A DNA stretch of 64,000 nt, from NCBI RefSeq assembly GCF_010183535.1, contig NC_071331.1:9734001-9798000 (forward strand), read 5' to 3'. The notes under the pieces are model-generated. The model made no database searches. It had not been told where the DNA came from and saw only the letters and a program-made list of their open reading frames with translations. The position numbers and the translations under genes are program-made. Positions 12,221-21,401 of the stretch are shown here, one piece after another. Origin of the DNA: Caenorhabditis remanei (taxonomy: Eukaryota > Nematoda > Chromadorea > Rhabditida > Rhabditidae). Each line of letters starts with the position of its first letter. Position 1 is the stretch's first letter.

Positions 12221-13048
12221 AAATAGATCTAATGGTCTTTAAAAAACTTTGCCCACCATAAATTTTTCATGAGGTCGAACTGTCGACCAAATTTTCAAGT
12301 TTCAGAGCTCTTTATTTTTGAATCTCTATGCACACTTTCAATATTCAAGGTCTCGGTGATAGGAAACAAACTTTTTGAAAAAAAGTATCTGTGGCACAGA
12401 AACTCTTTTGGAATTAACTTTTATAGTGGCAAAAAGTGTTACTGTATAAAAACTGTCAAAGATTGATAGGTTGGAAAATTATGTTGACTCATGACTAGTT
12501 TGTTAGCATTTGTCATATTTTATTTTTCAGAAAAATGCAGCCCAAAAAATATTCTCCTTAGAAAAGCCGAAGAGAAGCCGGTATTTCAAATTTTTATGAG
12601 GCTCTTTTTGTTAATCTTTTTTTCTTTTGTCAGTGCTCGGTATAATTTTGTTTTGTATTGTTTGTTGCAAATGGGGGATGCAATTCGTTGGTCTCCGATT
12701 TCGATTGCAAAGAGACAGAATAATATATCACAAAGTGATACAATCCCTTGTCTGGAACCAAAAGAACAAATGTTTTATGATCAAGTTTGCGAGAAAATGG
12801 AGTGTGTCTACGAAAGATAACGCTTCTGCATGCCTTTGAAAAAGTTGGAACATGTTTTAGTGATATCGTGATCATCATATGAAATACAAATCATACAAAA
12901 CATAAACATGAGAACGATGAATGATAACTAATCCCAGACAGATCGTTTTTTGAATACGTGTCATGGTAATACTGATTGTCACACAGAGTAAATAATGTGT
13001 AAACCAAACAGAAAAAAATAGAGCTTTATTTTTGTAGTTGACACTTTC
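12221..13048. other. intergenic, no supported gene
   Basis: A/T-rich DNA. A 109-codon plus frame (12491-12820) has hydrophobic stretches, but there is no splice context and I do not recognise it. The end of the stretch (about 12965-13045) carries a fragment of the foldback MITE family seen at 13618-14035 (TGATTGTCACACAGAGTAAA, TTTTTGTAGTTGACA). Confidence 0.5.
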
Positions 13049-13556
13049 AACCAATAAGAAAGCGAACGAGAGAGAAAGAGTCACGAATTCCATTACCGTA
13101 GGACATATGCGATGTGCCGTATTTGATTTCGGGGATTGAATTTGTTCTTCTCATCTCTACAGTATCCCGCAGCCTTTTTGATGCTGATGTATAATTCCAC
13201 TTCCGGGTTTCATTTAAATCTCATTATTTTTGTTTTGGAGCATGTTTCGAAAGATTTTCGTCGGGTATCCATGACAATGGGCACAATATTCCCTCGATCG
13301 GACTTTGCCTTCCGCTAAGAACACGTGTAATAGTCGCTAAAAGCTTTTTGTGTTTATGAGGGGTTATTAAAAAATAATGAGCTCTCATGAAGAATACGGT
13401 AGGACACAAAATTTCGGGCGAAAATAGATTTTCACGAGAATAAGCCGAAAGTTCAAACGAGCGAAATCAAAGGGGCAGTGAAAACGAAAAAGGGCGAAAT
13501 TTTTTGATCGTGTGTTCAAATGAAATCATAAAATAACTTTGTTTCAAAACAGATTA
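13049..13556 (+). repeat. duplicated 0.5 kb block, copy A (uninterrupted)
   Basis: The block starts at AACCAATAAG and contains GAGTCACGAATTCCATTACC, GCATGTTTCG, AACACGTGTAATAGTCGCTA and TAATGAGCTCTCATGA. It is repeated at 17611-17927 plus 19445-19630. The join GAGGGGTTATTAAAA at about 13360-13374 is the empty target for the Helitron in copy B. It is non-coding and followed in both copies by a foldback MITE of the same family, so the duplication unit included that MITE or its insertion site. Confidence 0.85.
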
Positions 13557-13617
13557 AAATAAGGAGTAGATTTATACAGCTAAATTCTGCAAGAAGTACA
13601 GTACAGTGCAAAATACA

Positions 13618-14035
13618 AACTTTGGCTTTTTTTCAGTTGAAAATGACCAACTTTGAGAGGGTGTTACTGTATCACTGATTGTCACACAAAGTAAAATATG
13701 TATAGACCATACAGAACAAAAATAGAGCTTTATTTTTGTAGTTGACAACTTTTTTTTTACAGACACTCCCTAGCAAGTTACATATGGACAGGGTAACTTC
13801 TCCCTCAAATCGTCCCATTTCAGTGAAAAATAGAGTGATTTTTGAGCTGTCCCCTTAAAATAATCGTAACTCTCTAGGGAGTGTCCGCACAAGAAAGTTG
13901 TCAACTACAAAAATGAAGGACTACTTTGTTTCTGTATGGTGTATACATAATTTACTTTGGGGGAAATCAGTAATATCGTAATACCCTCTAAAAGTTGGTA
14001 ATTTTGAACGGAAAAGGCCAAATTGTAGATATTTT
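13618..14035. mobile_element. foldback MITE, 'TTTTTGTAGTTGAC' family, copy near 13.8 kb
   Basis: The left half (TTCAGTTGAAAATGACCAAC, TGATTGTCACACAAAGTAAA, TTTTTGTAGTTGACAAC, ACACTCCCTAG) is read back in reverse complement in the right half, giving a long imperfect hairpin. The same family recurs at 19632-19990, at 35120-35420 with mirror 56300-56600, at 36557-36835 with mirror 54860-55118, and at 38143-38590 with mirror 51470-51889. The ends of the 19.6 kb copy, next to TA, suggest a Tc1/mariner-type MITE. This assignment is an inference. Confidence 0.75.
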
Positions 14036-14655
14036 TTCACGGTACAGTAAATAGAAACCGATTGTCGCGAAGCAAATGAAACTTATCCAAATATATTTCG
14101 TTGTAAAAATTATTTTCTTTCTAGGTTTGCATGTTGCAGTTACTACGGTAAACAGTATGATTTGCAAGTTATGTACTTGTCTGCAGTTTGAAAGGTGCGT
14201 TTTTTTTTAATTGTGATTATCCTATCCGACCTGATAAGGAGTGAGAAAGAGGCGGTTCGCTGTCTCCAGAACGTTGTAGTTACCCGTGTCTTTTTAAAAG
14301 GAGGTATTTAGTAGGCGGGGCTAAATAGAGGCAAGGAACTTGACCAGTTCAAAAGAGACTGGAAACCTCCATCATACCAGTATTTGATAATTTAGGAATT
14401 TGATTAGTGTACACGATACAAATGGTTGAAAAAGTTCTTGCTTATCCAGTTTCGTGTTCTCACAGGCATGCGGAAATGAATCATTTTGTTCCATTGTTCC
14501 CTTTTGTAGTCGATTGAAATAACTAGTTTTGATCTTACTTTAATAGAGCTGCTCTACATCTCTGAATGTTGCTGAAAAAATGATGAGTTGCATTATGAGT
14601 TGTCCCGCTTGCTACGAAAACTAAATTTGTATGTAAAAGCAATTTAATTTTTCAG
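14036..14655. promoter_or_regulatory. upstream region of the 14.7 kb gene, with a splice or trans-splice acceptor
   Basis: No ORF of note. The region ends with TTTAATTTTTCAG at 14643-14655, 12 bases before the ATG. This fits a spliced-leader trans-splice acceptor or a 5'UTR intron acceptor, as is typical in Caenorhabditis. No TATA-type element is claimed. Confidence 0.4.
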
Positions 14656-14667
14656 GAACAGTTCATC

Positions 14668-15471
14668 ATGAGTCGGATAACTCTTTTTGTGTGGCTCTAC
14701 TCGATAATTGTTGTTCAGTCTTGCGTAAGAATGATACCGCCTGATGAAGTTGGAATTCCAAGTACTGAGCCACCTACTTCTGCTGCTCCTGTGACAGAAG
14801 AACCGGTATAATTTACAAAAACTCGTGGCGATTTCTCAGAATTCTAATTAAACTTTCAAAAGCAAAAAGTAACGCTCAAATTTTTTCAGTCGACGGTTAC
14901 CATGACCGCCACAGAGACAACAGATACAGTAACGACAGCGATGGCAGCCAGTAAGTAATGTTTCCTGATTAGATATTAGCTATGATTGTTTTTCTATTTC
15001 AGCGTGTATGGATTGCAAAATAGACGGAATTTTGGGAGGCACAGAAGGCACCGGTATGGAACCAATAACTGAATCTGGGTGAGTGATGAGCAACTTTATG
15101 TGATAATTGTCGAGTCGTTTAGACCAGATCCACCGACTTCTGAAGGATGTGTTCAATATGGATTAAGGTGCACTTGGGATGACAGAGTTTGTACCTCAAT
15201 ACAAATTATGGTGAGTTATCATGGAAATTACTTTCGAAACGCGTTTCTTGAACCTAGGCTGAAACGGCAACAGAAACAGTTGAAATAGGCAGGAGCGTTA
15301 TTTTGGCTGACGCAGTACTCACATGTGCTGGCGATGGGACTTGGGGATCTGAAACTACTGATGCCCAGACTTTAATGTAAGCTGATGTCCAAACTTTCAT
15401 ATCCAATGATTTTTTTCAGAATGAACATCGAAACAGTATATTGCGTGTTTACTGGATGCCCCCCAAAGTAG
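14668..15471 (+). CDS. small secreted nematode protein, DUF281/C6-like
   Basis: Six exons join in frame with canonical borders: 14668-14805, 14890-14950, 15003-15078, 15123-15210, 15258-15376, 15420-15471, giving 177 residues. The N-terminus is a signal peptide (MSRITLFVWLYSIIVVQSC) followed by VRMIPPDEV, a motif I know from the start of nematode DUF281/C6 proteins. A Thr-rich linker (TEPPTSAAP, TETTDTVTTA) leads to a cysteine-rich domain with eight Cys: TCMDC, GCVQ, RCTW, VCTS, LTCAGDGTW, YCVFTGC. The closing LTC.GDGTW...CVFTGC is characteristic of that family. The products are secreted or surface proteins of unknown function. A TTTTTCAG just upstream supports the start. No frameshift is seen. 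Confidence 0.8.
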
Positions 15472-15644
15472 ATTACAATGAAAGTAAATTCTTTGCTCTC
15501 CATAATTCTGTTATTTTTAACATTTAATAATTTTGCTATATAATATGCTCCTTTTGAATCACTAATAAATCATTGACCAACAACGTTTGTGTAAACCGAA
15601 ATAAAGATGTAATTCGCATGAAAAACTATGAACTAAAGCGCAGT
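15472..15644. other. 3' flank of the 14.7 kb gene
   Basis: Short AT-rich flank with ACTAATAAATCATT at about 15560, a plausible AATAAA polyadenylation signal about 90 bases after the stop. Nothing else is seen. Confidence 0.4.
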
Positions 15645-16010
15645 ACTTTACTCAGCTGGAAAGTTTGGACGGACGCCGGAAGGTTTATGGATGGAAGGGG
15701 ATATCGGAGTGTCGTTGCCACATTTTCAAAAATTCAAATCGTTTTTACAACTTTATTTATCACATTGTATGACGCAAAGCAAGAAAAAACACGAGAAAAC
15801 ATGAAAGCTTTATTTTCTGACATACTGAATATGTTTATCAGTCATTAAAATACTATGACTTTTGTTTTGCTCGCTGTTTTTAGTTGATTATCAAAAGACG
15901 AAGTTGTAAAAACGATTTGAATTTTTGAAAATGTGGCAACGACGCTCCGATATCCCCTTCCATCCATAAACCTTCCGGCGTCCTTCCAAATTTTCCCGCT
16001 GAGTATGTCA
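15645..16010. mobile_element. foldback MITE, about 120-bp inverted repeats
   Basis: The left arm (ACTCAGCTGGAAAGTTTGGA, GGACGCCGGAAGGTTTATGG, GGGGATATCGGAG, then CAAATCGTTTTTACAACTT) is repeated inverted at about 15890-16010. Both ends are next to TA (TTTACTCAGC... and ...GCTGAGTATG), consistent with a TA-targeting Tc1/mariner-type MITE. A 91-codon frame inside is a by-product of the repeat. Confidence 0.8.
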
Positions 16011-16488
16011 AGAAAAACATACCTACAATTATTTTAACCTTCTCAAACTATTAAATAGTCTTCAGTGATGATTATCAAAATTATTTTTCAAAATTTACGA
16101 CCTTTTTGGATCTTTATTTTTGTTCCCCTCTTTATTATCATCAATGAGACTAAACTTCAAATTCCGCTTTTAGAAATTATAAACGTTTCATCTTGATCTT
16201 GTTTACACTAATATTTTGTTTCTTCAGATTAATTGAATAAATTTGGGCAACACTTTTTTATTAACACATTTCGGAAACACAGCGCTGACCAACACTTTCT
16301 GCACACTTCAAATGAATTCCATTCACAATAAATAATACGGATAATTTTTCGAGTCAAAAAAGAATTAAAAGGTGCACTGTTGATAAAATTTGTGGTCTGC
16401 ACAGCGATTTCCGTTTAAACTCTTGGACATCTCGTACCTCCTTGTTCCAGGCGGAACAAATACTTTGCTGGGTAAGTTACTGGACCTG
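16011..16488. other. intergenic, 3' of the minus-strand gene
   Basis: No gene seen. The AT-rich stretch downstream of the minus-strand gene includes CAATAAATAATACGG at about 16325, which on the minus strand offers no clear AATAAA. Polyadenylation site unassigned. Confidence 0.4.
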
Positions 16489-17466
16489 TTATGGTCCGTG
16501 GTAGCCGCACCAACACTTCACAGAACATCTGAAACCCACTGATAGTTCAAATACTTTCCCAAAGTCCATGCTCACTTCTTCGTCGATATTCCAGAACACA
16601 ACCAGTGAAGCATCAGGGGTGGCATAGTAGCGGTCATAGCATGGATCCATCCAAGTCTGGCTGGTATAGTCAGCACTTTTGTTTGTTGAAGGGAACGCAA
16701 TCGGTTTCTGAGATAAATTTTAATGGATAATCAGTTCTACACTCTTTTAGCAAATGCACACTTATAAGGATGAACTTCGAGTGACCGTGGAATTATAGGA
16801 CGCGACGTATATCATTGGAATGCTGAGAATACGGTGATTTCAGAAATACATTCAGTTTTTGCCTTCGAGACCTGATAATTGGAAAAAAACAAGGTCAAAG
16901 TGAGTAGTGGAGACTGGAAATTACATAATTTTTTAAATTACAAATTTCTCGTTTTTTTTTGAATACCATTCCTCAGAATTCCAATGATATAGGTCACGAC
17001 CCATTTGATCTTGTAAGACCTGGAAAGTTGATTGTGAGATGAAATGGCTAAACGTCAAGAAATGCTGTGACATCGATTAAAGAATAATACTATCAAGGAA
17101 CACTCAATTCGAGCATTATCATAACTCTTCAATTTGAAGGTGTGGATTTCTAGTTTAGTGCTTCGTAGGTTTTGATATTATGGAAATTGGCCAACGCAAG
17201 TAATAGTACTCCAATTTCCATAATATCATAACACTTCAGAAAAACATTTACTCACCAGACCATTGTTGGTGTACTTGGGGAATTGAGATGAATACCAATA
17301 ATCTTGAGTCATAACACCAACATCAAGGAAATCCCAGCTCATTGGATACGGTGAGGTAGAAGATCCGGACTGAGAAACGTTCATAAAATAGCGTTTGCTG
17401 CACACCTATAATACAACTCACCTGGCATGCGATGATTGCAAGAAGAAGCCAGAAGTAGGCCATCAT
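16489..17466 (-). CDS. small secreted protein, unknown family
   Basis: Read on the minus strand. Exon 1 is 17422-17466, a signal peptide (MMAYFWLLLAIIACQ). Exon 2 is 17256-17369 (SGSSTSPYPMSWDFLDVG... to ...FPKYTNNGL). The last exon is 16489-16707 (KPIAFPSTNKSADYTSQ... with DPCYDRYYATP and VGFRCSVKCWCGYHGP, then TAA). Exons 1, 2 and last are all phase 0 and have good borders. A phase-compatible middle exon is 16833-16871 (VSKAKTECISEIT), giving about 138 residues. An alternative acceptor-linked block at 16976-17019 (VLQDQMGRDLYHWNSE) would break the frame. The five cysteines and signal peptide indicate an extracellular protein. I do not recognise the family. The middle exon is uncertain. Confidence 0.6.
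17171..17231. repeat. intronic hairpin
   Basis: GATATTATGGAAATTGG is followed about 25 bases later by its complement CCAATTTCCATAATATC. The hairpin lies in the intron between exon 2 and the middle exon of the minus-strand gene. It could be a small MITE relic. Confidence 0.7.
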
Positions 17467-17927
17467 TTTGAAAAACTGGTTGCTTTTGGAGAGATGAGAT
17501 GATTTAATGTAGAAACTGGTGAATATGAAATCGCGAATATTTCTTTGCCACCTTGGGCGGAGCCAGAAGGCGTGGCTCGGTGTGCGCTTTGCTCGTGTTC
17601 TTACATAACAACCAATAAGCGAGTGAGCGAGAGAGAAAGAGTCACGAATTCCATTACCGTAGGACATATGCGGTGTGGCGTATTTGATTTCGGGGGTTGA
17701 ATCCACTCTTCTCATCTCTACAGTACCCGCAGCCTTTTTGATGCTGATGTATCATTCCACTTCCGTGTTTCATATAAAATCTCATTATTTTTGTTTTGGA
17801 GCATGTTTCGGAAGATTTTCGTCGGGTATCCATGACAATGGGCACAATGTTCTCCCGATCGGACTTTGCCTTCCGCTAAGAACACGTGTAATAGTCGCTA
17901 AAAGCTTTTTGTGTTTATGAGGGGTTA

Positions 17928-19444
17928 TCTTTACTAATAATATTCAACAGATCCGTCTGTCCGTTTATTTGTCGCCGATCATAACTCCCTCCGTACTGGA
18001 CCGATTTTAATGAAACCTGGATAGATAGATAGGAAATTGCGCTTAGATGATGCCCGAACTTTTCTTTTTTCTAAAATATCAAATTTGACGTCATCTGGAG
18101 ACGATACCGATTTCAACAGTAAAAAGCGTTAAGAAAAGGTGTGTCCCGACAGGGTGGTAGAAAGTTTTAAAAAAAATCCATGTCATACTGTTGGCTCGGT
18201 TGTTTCTTGACTGCATTCTCGAAAGCGCCTCGGCCGCGCGTGTTTGGTGTAGCGGTCTACGCAGATGACTCTCACGCGTGGGGTGGTGAGTTCGTTACCG
18301 CCAGGTTGGAAATGTTTTTGGATTTTTGTTTTTATAAGAACATAGCCAGTATATGAAAGTTGTAAATATTTTGTTATAGCCGAGATTTTGTAGAACAAAA
18401 GGGTGGAGTAGTTATCTTTCTGTTGACACTGTACACACCGCTCAAACTCGGTCATAATGGATGATTGAGTTCCAACTTTGACGGTGTTTAAAAAATTACA
18501 ATCCTACAAACACCGAGCCAGAAACTTGATAGTAGTTAACAATAAGCCTTCTGTCCGAAGCTTCATGGGGAAGTCATGCAGCATTGCCACCGATCGAATA
18601 AAAACTCAAAAAGTGTTATTTTAAAATAACTTTAAGAATTTTTTTTGTGAAGTACTGTCATGTACGAATGAGAAGGATTGAAATCAAAATAGACTGAATA
18701 AGAAGCTTCTTTAACTTTTAAACTTAGAAATATGTAAAATAGTTTTTGTTTCGAAGTATTCCAGAGAAGAGAGGCGGCATCGCCGCCGAACAGTGATAAA
18801 TTTTGAAAGCAGAACTTTTTGGATTAAACCAAACTAAAAAGAAGATTTCCGTGTATGTGAAAAAATCTTGAAAGAATTTGGGGGGAGGGAGGCGGTACCG
18901 CCGCCGATAAGTCAAAAACTTCAAAAGAATACTTTAAACGTAACTTTTGAAGATGTGAATAGGAAATTCTCTTTTGGTGAAGGGTTTCTCAGACAGGCAA
19001 AAAACACATTTCCTGTATTTAGTACAATTAATTCAAGGACCCGGATGTCTCAACCATTAAATAAGCGACTAGGAGTATAGAGAATGAACTAACACTTTTC
19101 AAGAATTGATGGTGAATTCTAGAATAAGGATTTGTCTAAATATGGCCTTAGTTTGCCTTCAGAGGAGGGAGGCGGCATCGCCGCCGATCAGTCAAAAGTG
19201 AAAAACTTAATATTTAGAGGATCACCTGCCTTTCGTTAAGGGGAAAATAGAGTTACCAAGTACGGGTTGCTCAGCTAATAAAGACTACTAACAACTGAAG
19301 AAAAGTTATAGGACCAGAAGAAAAAGAGAATCCTGATACCCCGATTGTTTGAACCATGTAAGAAGCGCCGCAGGCGCTGTAACACCTAGAAGGGTGGTGT
19401 TGAGAAGGAGGTTCAGTCGCCGTTAGGCGACGTGAACCGACTGG
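17928..19444 (+). mobile_element. non-autonomous Helitron (1517 bp)
   Basis: The element starts with TC (TCTTTACTAATAATATTCAA) and ends with CTGG, a CTRR terminus. This is preceded by a GC-rich hairpin GTCGCC-GTTA-GGCGAC about 9 bases upstream, the standard Helitron 3' structure. It sits between A and T with no target duplication, and the matching empty site is at about 13367. No Rep/helicase frame is present, so it depends on an autonomous relative. The same 5' and 3' ends recur at 21962-22049. A tRNA-like tract lies near 18245-18305. Three GGCGGCATCGCCGCCGA-type palindromes (about 18774, 18890, 19170) punctuate the interior. Confidence 0.88.
18245..18310 (+). other. tRNA-like tract inside the Helitron
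   Basis: TTTGGTGTAGCGGTCTACGC resembles a pol III A box within a D arm, and GTGAGTTCGTTACC about 35 bases later resembles a B box. A full cloverleaf with a paired acceptor stem could not be drawn, so this is not called a tRNA gene. It may be a captured tRNA-derived sequence. Confidence 0.3.
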
Positions 19445-19631
19445 TTAAATAATAATGAGCTCTCATGAAAAATACGGTAGGACACAAAATTTCGGGCGAA
19501 AATAGATTTTCACGAGAATAAGCCGAAAGTTCAAACGAGCGAAATCAAAGGGGCAGTGAAAACGAAAAAGGGGAAATTTTTGATCTTGTGTTGAAATGAA
19601 ATAATAAAGTAACTTTGTTTCAAAACAGATA

Positions 19632-19990
19632 TATACAGTACCGCTCAAAAGGATATCAACTTTGCCTGTTTTCAGTTGAAAATGACCAACTTTGACAGTG
19701 TATTTCGGTGTCACCTGATTGTCCGATAAATTAAATTTTGTATGGGCTGAACAGAGCAAAAATAGCACTGCATTTTTGCAGTTGACCTTTTTTCGTAGGG
19801 ACACTATCTTGAAAGTTACAGGTTGTCAAAATGAACAGCTTCAAAATTTCGCTAATATGCTTTGAAAAAATATTATTAACTGGAACTTTCATGATTGTGT
19901 CCCTACAAAAAAATGATCAACTACAAAAATTATGTGCTACTTTAGCTCTGTCCAACCAATACAGAATACAATTCTTTAGACAATCAGGGG
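19632..19990. mobile_element. foldback MITE, 'TTTTTGTAGTTGAC' family
   Basis: It starts at TATACAGTACCGCTCAAAAG and contains TTTCAGTTGAAAATGACC, TTTTGCAGTTGACC and GGGACACTATC. The complement appears in the second half (GTGTCCCTAC, ATGATCAACTACAAAA, GACAATCAGGGGACACCGAA). It corresponds to the copy at 13618-14035 and follows the duplicated block in the same way. Confidence 0.7.
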
Positions 19991-20099
19991 ACACCGAAGC
20001 CTTCAACTTATTCGGAAACAATTTTCAGATTGCTCAATGATCCTTCTGATGACATTCTGTTCATTGACCAATTTATGAACTTAATTTTTCAATTTCTTC

Positions 20100-21180
20100 A
20101 GTGCATAGTAATTACTCTGGCTCAATAGGCAAAAAATGGTCCCAACCGCAAAGAATGGTCGCAAGATTTTGGGTGACACAACTTTCTGAATTGAATGGTC
20201 CCAACAGCAAAGATTGGTCCCAACCGCAAAGAATGGTCCCAAAATTTTGGGTGACACGAATTTCAGAATTGAATGGTCCCAACCGCAAAGAATGGAAATT
20301 TTTTAGCTGAAGGTGTGTGGCTGAAGGCGTGGGAGAGGCACTTTTTTGTTACCGAACCTTTCTCTTAGGCTTAGGTTTCTTAGAAATTCGGAAAAAAATT
20401 GACAAAAACGATTAATTTGTCAATTTTTGTCGTTTTTGTCAGTTTTTTTCAAATTTCTAAGAAACCTAAGCCTAAGAGAATGGTGAAAAGTGTTCTCCTA
20501 CAAGAATCACACAGATTTTGTAAACTTTGTTTCCCTTTCAGCAAACTAATTCGGAGTCTCCTCGTAAAAAAAGTTATTTTGTGGCTTCTCAGTGCAAAAA
20601 TGAGCATTTTCAAGACTCTCAAAATTAACATTTTTCTTATTTTTTTCTATTTTTTTTGTGTTGTACATGCAGTTCCAATCATGTAAATTGTATTTTTTGT
20701 GTTGGAACTTCAGAAAATTTTCAGACAAATTTTTTTGTAGATGGGTCATTTTTGAAAATTTAAGAAACTCCACAAAATTTTTTCTGAAAATAAATTCTGA
20801 ACTATGCCAAAACCATCTTTACATCCGTAGTCATACGTACAAAACAAAAAAAATTGAAAAAAATGAGAAAAATTTTAATTTTGGGAGTCTTGAAAATGCT
20901 CATTTTTGCACTGAGAAGCGACAAAAACGACAATAACTTTTTTCACGAGATCGTTAAGCAAACTTGGAATGCAGATTTGAAATCAACGCAAAATTTCGGT
21001 TCTAGTGATATATATCTCGACATGTAACTCCATCTTGACTCGGGATCCTTCCCTAGTTAGCGCCCCTTTTTTTAGTATCAATTTTGAGGGACCATTCTTT
21101 GCGGTCGGGACCATTATTTGCGGTTGGGACCATTATTTGCAGTTGGGACCATTCTTTGCCTATTGAACCATTACTCTTAT
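20100..21180. mobile_element. foldback element with subterminal tandem repeats
   Basis: The ends are near-complements: ATTACTCTGGCTCAATAGGC at about 20110 and GCCTATTGAACCATTACTC at about 21157. Inside each end, a roughly 19-bp unit GGTCCCAACCGCAAAGAAT is repeated about five times at the left (20130-20300) and about four times inverted at the right (21090-21160). The interior holds two more nested inverted repeats: 20362-20482, built on TTAGGCTTAGGTTTCTTAGA, and 20570-20660 against 20845-20935. There is no coding capacity. Repeated subterminal units suggest transposase binding sites. Confidence 0.75.
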
Positions 21181-21401
21181 TGGGTGTCTTTCCATGTTTG
21201 TCTTTCATTTATTTTTCTTCAATTTTTTCTGTGTGCTCTTTACAATTCTTTCTATATAAAGACAATTTGGCGAATTGTCAGCACGAGGGCGCCTGTTTCA
21301 GTTGCCAAGCATTAAACCCCCCCCCCTCTTTTCCCGTATTCGCCCTTCGTTTCTTCTTCATTTTCCTCATTCTTCTTTTGCTCCTTTTTGATTGAAACAC
21401 G

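Larger units (their letters stand above)
17611..19630 (+). repeat. duplicated block, copy B, split by a Helitron
   Basis: Copy B matches 13049-13556 in two parts: 17611-17927 and 19445-19630. The break falls inside GAGGGGTTA / TTAAATAATAATGAGC, exactly where the Helitron ends are found. Small differences from copy A (for example GCGATGTGCC versus GCGGTGTGGC) show that the duplication is not recent. The 5' edge lies upstream of exon 1 of the minus-strand gene. Confidence 0.85.

Noticed and set aside
12491..12839. Overlapping hydrophobic frames after the CR1 element
   Set aside because: T-rich codons give a false membrane-like profile. There is no signal peptide with a processing site and no partner exons.
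15573..15848. 91-codon plus-strand frame
   Set aside because: It lies in a foldback MITE arm and reads through into its loop. No domain or splice context.
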